DNA from: Rhodococcus antarcticus
GTDB taxonomy: Bacteria; Actinomycetota; Actinomycetes; Mycobacteriales; Mycobacteriaceae
Length of the DNA: 64,000 nt
Direction: 5' to 3'
NCBI RefSeq assembly: GCF_026153295.1
Contig: NZ_CP110615.1
Location: forward strand, 3,472,001 to 3,536,000
Shown here: positions 59,501-64,000 of the stretch, one piece after another
Layout of the letters: the number at the start of each line of letters is the position of its first letter
Numbering within the stretch: the stretch's first letter is position 1
The notes under the pieces: model-generated
What the model saw: only the letters and a program-made list of their open reading frames with translations
Told to the model about the DNA's origin: nothing
Databases searched by the model: none
Program-made: the position numbers and the translations under genes

Positions 59501-61006
59501 TCAGGTCCTGGGCTCGGCCAGCCGCGTGGTCGACGCCCGCCCGCGGAGCTCCACCTCCGCGCCCTGCTCCCACCGGCCCCGCTCCGGGTCCCCGGCCCGC
59601 TCCAACGACGTGAGGGAGGCCAGCACCCGCCCCGGCCGGGCCTTCGCCAGCTCGGTCAGCCGGGCGGCCTCGTTCACCGGGTCCCCGATCACCGTGTACT
59701 CGAAGCGCCGGGCCGCACCGATGTTGCCCGCCACCGCCGCCCCCGAGGACACCCCGATCCCGAAGTCCACCTCCGAGACCGCCCGCAGCTCCGCGTGCAG
59801 CTCACGGGCCGCCCGCAGCGCTGCCGCCGACGCCCCCGGGTGCTCCAGGGGGGCCCCGAACACCACCAGCGCAGCGTCACCCTCGAACTTGTTGACGAAC
59901 CCGCCGTGGCGCCCGACCACCTCCACGACCACCCGGAAGAAGTCGTTGAGCAGCACCACCACCTCCGCCGGTGGCCTGGTCGCCGCCAGGTGCGTGGAGC
60001 CCACGAGGTCCACGAACAGCACCGCGACCTCGCGGACCTCCCCACCCAGGTCGGTCCCGTGCTCCAGGGCGCGCCGGGCGACGTCCTCGCCCACGTGGCG
60101 CCCGAACAGGTCGCGCAGCCGCTCCCGCTCGGCCACCCCGCCCACCATCTGGTTGAAACCGGCCTGCAGCAGGCCGACCTCGGAGCCGTCGTAGACCTCG
60201 ACGCAGACGTCGGTCCGGCCACGCTGCACCTGCGCCAGGGCCCGGCGCACCTGCTGCACCGGATCGGCGACCGACCGTGCGACCAGCAGGGACCCGAGCA
60301 GCCCCACCACCAGCAGCACCACGGCCAGGAACAGCACGGTCAGCGCGAGCTCGTCCGTCGTCGTCGACAGCTGGCCGGTGAGCTGGGAGACCACCACCAG
60401 CACGATGCCCAGCGCGGGGATGCCGGCCGCCGCGCCCACGGCGATGAGCACCCGGGTGACGACGCCCGGAGCGGTGGTCTGCTCGGGCACGTCGTGGGCC
60501 AGGGCGGCCGCCGCCACCGGCCGCAGCAGCCGCTCCGCCAGCAGGTAGCCCAGCGAGCAGGTGGCTGACGCGCCCAGCAGCACCGTCACCGCGATGGCCA
60601 CGGCCAGCCGGGGCACGGCACCGACGTTGAGGCCGACGAAGATGATGCCGCCCAGGGTCCACATGGCGGCGTGCACGCCCACCTGGCGCAACGGTGCGCG
60701 CAGGGCCGCCCGCTGCTCGGCCCGGGTGGGTTCACCACCCCGCCGGCGCCAGGTGAGCACCGGCCGCAGCAGCAGGGCCGCCGCCGCCGTCCCGGTGACC
60801 ACGGCGACCACCAGCACGATCCCGAACACCAGGACGTTGCGGGCCTCGGCCTGGGCCAGGCCCTCGGTGTCGGGCACCGGGAGGACGAAGCGCACGAACA
60901 CGAAGACGACGAGGGCCCCGACGACGTTGGACAGCGCCATGGCCACGGCGTACCGGGGCCACGGGCTGCCCCGCAGCCGGCGCAGGGGGGTCCACGGCGG
61001 CGCCAC
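59501..61006 (-). CDS. Membrane class III adenylate/guanylate cyclase with HAMP
   Basis: 501 residues from GTG/ATG 61006. About six helices (20-265), a HAMP segment (VADPVQQVRRALAQVQRGRT, about 268-320) and the cyclase domain (about 325-500): VAVLFVDLVGSTHLA (first metal Asp), NKFEGDAALVVFGAP (Lys and second Asp), EYTVIGDPVNEAARL (Asp/Asn/Arg). This is the layout of the Rv1318c-Rv1320c group. All catalytic residues are present, so cAMP synthesis is likely; the HAMP suggests a membrane signal input. Confidence 0.92.
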   Translation of the reverse strand: MAPPWTPLRRLRGSPWPRYAVAMALSNVVGALVVFVFVRFVLPVPDTEGLAQAEARNVLVFGIVLVVAVVTGTAAAALLLRPVLTWRRRGGEPTRAEQRAALRAPLRQVGVHAAMWTLGGIIFVGLNVGAVPRLAVAIAVTVLLGASATCSLGYLLAERLLRPVAAAALAHDVPEQTTAPGVVTRVLIAVGAAAGIPALGIVLVVVSQLTGQLSTTTDELALTVLFLAVVLLVVGLLGSLLVARSVADPVQQVRRALAQVQRGRTDVCVEVYDGSEVGLLQAGFNQMVGGVAERERLRDLFGRHVGEDVARRALEHGTDLGGEVREVAVLFVDLVGSTHLAATRPPAEVVVLLNDFFRVVVEVVGRHGGFVNKFEGDAALVVFGAPLEHPGASAAALRAARELHAELRAVSEVDFGIGVSSGAAVAGNIGAARRFEYTVIGDPVNEAARLTELAKARPGRVLASLTSLERAGDPERGRWEQGAEVELRGRASTTRLAEPRT

Positions 61007-61110
61007 CCGGACACCTTAGGGTCCGCCGGCAGCGGGTGGCGCCCGGTCCGCGGCCCTCGCCGTCCAGCACGATCGCGCGCAGCGCCCCCACCGCTGGCTA
61101 CGCTCCGCCC

Positions 61111-62262
61111 GTGACCCAGCCCGCCACCCCCGCGCCCCGCCGCAGCGCCGACTCCGTCAGCTGGGGCGTCCGCGTGGCCGCAGCATGGTCCTGGCGGTTC
61201 GTCGTGGTCGTCGGGGCGCTCGTGGTGCTGGGGACGGTGCTGGCCCGGCTCAGCGAGGTCGTCATCCCGGTGGCGGTGTCGCTGCTGCTCGCCGCCCTGC
61301 TCACGCCGGCCGTCGGGTGGCTGCAGGCCAGGGGCGTGCCCCGGGGGATCGCCACCGCGCTGGTGCTCGTCGGCGGGATCGCCCTGCTCGGAGCGGTGCT
61401 CACGTTCGTGGTGCAGGCCTTCATCAACGGGGTGCCCGACCTGGTCGACGAGGTCTCCGCCAGCGTCGACTCGGTGCAGCAGTGGCTGGTGAACGGTCCG
61501 CTGAACCTGAAGCAGTCACAGATCGACGGTGCGTTCACCTCGTTCACGACCTCGCTCACGACCAACCGCGACGCCATCACCTCCGGGGCGCTGAGCACCG
61601 CCGCCACCCTCACCCAGATCCTGTCCGGCCTGGCCATCGCGCTGTTCACCACCATCTTCTTCGTCTACGACGGTGCCCGGGTGTGGGAGTTCGTCACCCG
61701 CGTCGTGCCCCGGCACGTGCGCCCCCGCGTGGACGTCGCGGGCCACCGCGGGTTCGCGTCCCTGGTCGGCTACGTGCGGGCCACCGTCGCGGTGGCAGCA
61801 GTGGACGCGATCGGCATCGGGGTCGGCCTCGCCGTGCTGCGGGTGCCGCTCGCGCTGCCGCTGGCCGCGCTGGTGTTCCTCGGCGCGTTCATCCCCATCA
61901 TCGGGGCGTTCCTCAGCGGGCTCGTGGCGGTGCTCATCGCCCTGGTCACCCAGGGCTTCGTGGTCGCACTCATCGTGCTCGGCGTCATCGTCGCGGTGCA
62001 GCAGCTCGAGGCGCACGTCCTGCAGCCGGTGCTGCTGGGCCGAGCGGTCCAGCTCCACCCGCTGGCCGTGGTGCTCGCCATCGCCGTCGGGCTCGTCGTC
62101 GCCGGCGTCATCGGCGCCCTGCTGGCCGTCCCGATGGTCGCGATCGCGAATGCCGCGGTGCGGTCCCTGCTGGCCGACGAGGCTCCCCCGGACCCCGCGC
62201 AGGTCGACGCCACCGATCCTGATGACGCGCTGCCCGACCCCGAGCACCCCCAGGACGACTGA
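61111..62262 (+). CDS. AI-2E family transporter (second copy)
   Basis: 383 residues from GTG 61111. About eight helices and the family core VDAIGIGVGLAVLRVPLALP LAALVFLGAFIPIIGAFLSG, then LEAHVLQPVLLGRAVQLHPL. Acidic C-terminal tail. Related to the copy at 50-51 kb but clearly divergent, so not a recent duplicate. Divergent from the cyclase. Confidence 0.9.
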   Translation: MTQPATPAPRRSADSVSWGVRVAAAWSWRFVVVVGALVVLGTVLARLSEVVIPVAVSLLLAALLTPAVGWLQARGVPRGIATALVLVGGIALLGAVLTFVVQAFINGVPDLVDEVSASVDSVQQWLVNGPLNLKQSQIDGAFTSFTTSLTTNRDAITSGALSTAATLTQILSGLAIALFTTIFFVYDGARVWEFVTRVVPRHVRPRVDVAGHRGFASLVGYVRATVAVAAVDAIGIGVGLAVLRVPLALPLAALVFLGAFIPIIGAFLSGLVAVLIALVTQGFVVALIVLGVIVAVQQLEAHVLQPVLLGRAVQLHPLAVVLAIAVGLVVAGVIGALLAVPMVAIANAAVRSLLADEAPPDPAQVDATDPDDALPDPEHPQDD

Positions 62263-62290
62263 GCAGACCGGTGTCGGCCGGGACCTACTC

Positions 62291-63031
62291 CTACCAGGGC
62301 ACGACCGCCCGGTCCTCCCAGAGCCGTCCCGTGACCACCGGTGCACCGTCCGGGTCGAGCGCGTCCCGCTCGACCAGCCAGAGGCCGGTGTCCGCACCCT
62401 CCTCGGGACTGCGCGGTGCCTCCGGTCCGCCCATGTCGGTGCGGCAGTGCCCGGGGCACACCGCGTCCACGAGCACCCCGCGGCGACCGTGGCCCAGCTC
62501 GTGGGAGAGGTTGCGGACCATCGCGTTCACCCCGGCCTTGGCGATCCGGTACGGCGCGAGCCCGCCGGCGTTGCCCGGGCCCGACATCCGGCCGAGGCAC
62601 GCGCTGTAGTGCACGATGCGGCCCCTCCGTCGGGCGGCCATGCCCGGGCCGACGGTGGTGGTAAGCCGGAAGGCCGCGTCGAGGTCCACGGCCATCACGC
62701 GCCGCCACTCCTGCGGGGTGGTGCGCAGCGTCTTGGCCCCCTTGTCGCTCATCACGGCGGCGCAGTGCACCAGCACGTCCACCTCGCCCACCCGCTCGAC
62801 GCGACCCGCCAGGGCGTCCAGCGCGTCGTCGTCGGCCAGGTCGCAGGGCAGGGCCACCGCGTCCAGCCCGTCGTCGACGAGACCAGCCACGGCGGCCTCC
62901 AGTGGTTCGCCGTCGCGGGCCAGGCAGAGCACGGTGGCGCCACGGGTCGCGAGGCCGCGGGCGACCACGGCGCCGATGCCGCGGCTGGCGCCGGTGACGA
63001 GGGCGAGCCGGCCCTCCATGGAGGTCGTCAT
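62291..63031 (-). CDS. Short-chain dehydrogenase/reductase
   Basis: 246 residues from ATG 63031. Classical SDR: LALVTGASRGIGAVVARGLA, CDLADDDALD, VHCAAVMSD, catalytic IVHYSACLGRMSG and YRIAKAG (Tyr/Lys), VDAVCPGHCRTDMGG. The catalytic Tyr sits in LAPYRIAK, and NAG is the less usual NNAG variant (HCAA). Substrate unknown. Ends 28 bases from the convergent AI-2E gene. Confidence 0.9.
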   Translation of the reverse strand: MTTSMEGRLALVTGASRGIGAVVARGLATRGATVLCLARDGEPLEAAVAGLVDDGLDAVALPCDLADDDALDALAGRVERVGEVDVLVHCAAVMSDKGAKTLRTTPQEWRRVMAVDLDAAFRLTTTVGPGMAARRRGRIVHYSACLGRMSGPGNAGGLAPYRIAKAGVNAMVRNLSHELGHGRRGVLVDAVCPGHCRTDMGGPEAPRSPEEGADTGLWLVERDALDPDGAPVVTGRLWEDRAVVPW

Positions 63032-63131
63032 GGGACCACCATCGCCCGGGGCCCCGGGTTCGGCAGCGCGAACCGGGCCGGTGGCGTCGAGTCCTGCCCG
63101 GTCCGGGGGTGCGCTCGGGCAGGATGGGGCG

Positions 63132-64000
63132 GTGGCCGACGCCGAGCTCCGCGCACGGGCGGGCAGCCGTGCGCCCGCCACCGCGCCCCCGCTGGCGGGG
63201 CCGCCCGCGGGACTCGGGGCGACCGTCAGCCGTACCGTGCGGTTGCGCGACGCCCCCCGCGGACGTGCCGCCGACCTGGACCCGCTCACCCCCCTGTGGC
63301 GGGGAGCGGCCGTGTTCCGCGTGCTCACCTTCGTCTTCGTCGTCGGGGTGCAGGTGGTGTACTCCCCGGACTACCTGCGGCCGGCCCTGAGCTGGGTGCT
63401 CGTGGGTCTGGTGGCCGGGTGGACCGTGGTCACGGTGGTGGCGTTCAGCGTGGACCGGTTCCGGACCTGGCCGCTGGTCGCCGCCGACGTGGTGGTGGTG
63501 CTCGCGCTGATCGCCTCGACCCTGCTCGTGCAGACGGCCGCGCAGGTCAGCGGACCCACCCCCAGCATCACCACCCTCTGGTCCGCGACCCCGGTGGTGA
63601 CGGCGGCGGTGCTCGGCGGTGCCCGGGTCGGCACCCTCGTCGGGCTGCTGGTGTCCGTGACGACGGTGCTGGTCAACGGGCACGTGACCACGTCGATCGC
63701 GCGGGACACGGTGCTGCTGCTGCTCACCGGGATCGTCCTCGGCCTCGTCTCGGACACCGCCCGGCGCTCGCACGAGGCCCTGGAGCAGGCCCTGCGGGCC
63801 GAGGCCGTCCTGGCCGAGCGCGAGCGCCTCGCCCGCGCGGTGCACGACAGCGTGCTGCAGGTGCTGGCCTACGTCCGCCGGGAGGGGACCGTGCTCGGCG
63901 GGGAGGCCGCGGAGCTCGCCCGGCTGGCCGGCGACCAGGAGGTGGCCCTGCGCGCGCTCGTCGCGGCCGCCCCGGCCGGGGACGTCCTCACCGGCGAGGT
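63132..64000 (+). CDS. MacS-like histidine kinase, 3' end beyond window
   Basis: GTG 63132; 289 codons visible and open at the right edge. N-terminal helices (about 55-75, 85-105, 115-135, 145-165, 195-215) form a DUF5931-like sensor region; then AEVLAERERLARAVHDSVL QVLAYVRREG, the NarL-type kinase H-box (His near 238). The ATPase domain lies outside. A LuxR-type response regulator would be expected just downstream. Confidence 0.85.
   Translation, partial: MADAELRARAGSRAPATAPPLAGPPAGLGATVSRTVRLRDAPRGRAADLDPLTPLWRGAAVFRVLTFVFVVGVQVVYSPDYLRPALSWVLVGLVAGWTVVTVVAFSVDRFRTWPLVAADVVVVLALIASTLLVQTAAQVSGPTPSITTLWSATPVVTAAVLGGARVGTLVGLLVSVTTVLVNGHVTTSIARDTVLLLLTGIVLGLVSDTARRSHEALEQALRAEAVLAERERLARAVHDSVLQVLAYVRREGTVLGGEAAELARLAGDQEVALRALVAAAPAGDVLTGE

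Noticed and set aside
50212-62262. AI-2E transporters as a recent duplication
   Set aside because: The two proteins share only family-level motifs and differ along their whole length.
1-64000. tRNA, rRNA, CRISPR arrays, insertion sequences
   Set aside because: No tRNA-like TPsiC arms with matching stems, no rRNA landmarks, no regularly spaced repeats and no transposase motifs were found on either strand by reading.

Overview
The window looks like chromosomal DNA of a high-GC actinomycete. It has very high third-position GC, many GTG starts, GTGA/ATGA gene overlaps, a PucR regulator, an AfsR-type regulator with N-terminal BTAD domain, a Rv1319c-like class III cyclase, a class F sortase, a PASTA-less Ser/Thr kinase and an actinobacterial-style c-di-AMP riboswitch ahead of an NlpC/P60 endopeptidase. 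The genus cannot be fixed from sequence alone; Pseudonocardiales or Geodermatophilales relatives are plausible. No rRNA, tRNA, CRISPR, intact transposon or replication origin was seen.

Layout. 0-4 kb: end of a PucR regulator, a secreted SGNH hydrolase, a c-di-AMP riboswitch and an NlpC/P60 hydrolase. 4-8.5 kb: an accessory stretch with an RHH/BrnT-like toxin-antitoxin pair and a membrane protein, punctuated by three copies of a 22-bp direct repeat, then a LuxR regulator, a monooxygenase-like ABM protein, and an antitoxin whose toxin has decayed. 9-15.5 kb: an arsenite/BASS-type exporter, an HhH-GPD protein, and an operon for persulfide/sulfite handling joined to a multicopper oxidase. 15.6-24 kb: polysaccharide deacetylase, Na+/H+ antiporter, two MFS exporters, a membrane Ser/Thr kinase with YCII-like sequence in frame upstream, and a tautomerase. 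24-29 kb: a BTAD/NB-ARC/TPR regulator and a TetR-controlled SnoaL/NmrA pair. 29-33 kb: a CAP-domain protein, a class F sortase and its likely substrate, an ice-binding-fold (DUF3494) wall protein with a repeat stalk.

33.6-41.6 kb holds the most unusual locus: a Tat-exported protein with about 20 cysteines, an HPr-kinase-like P-loop protein, a double PqqD-like protein, a 42-codon ORF, a nucleotidyltransferase-fold protein, and a MauE-thioredoxin-thioredoxin fusion, all on the + strand, followed on the other strand by a Wzz/BY-kinase. I infer a peptide/protein maturation system: an HprK/PqqD/NTase modification trio combined with dedicated disulfide-forming machinery for the Cys-rich exported substrate.

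41.7-53 kb: a broken LysE exporter, PIG-L deacetylase, flavohemoglobin, a second deacetylase, exonuclease III, acyl-ACP thioesterase, a MarR regulator next to a heliorhodopsin (retinal lysine and glutamate counterion both present), an NmrA-like protein with an internal deletion, an epimerase, an AI-2E exporter and an OmpR-type two-component system. 53-59 kb: a divergent surface-glycosylation/redox cluster (membrane glycosyltransferase; GT2, DUF2064, methyltransferase, molybdopterin oxidoreductase, membrane protein, DM13). 59.2-59.5 kb: an inverted repeat enclosing two copies of a 44-bp repeat. 59.5-64 kb: membrane class III cyclase, a second AI-2E exporter, an SDR and the start of a MacS-like histidine kinase. 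Six or more decayed or internally deleted genes are scattered through the window.
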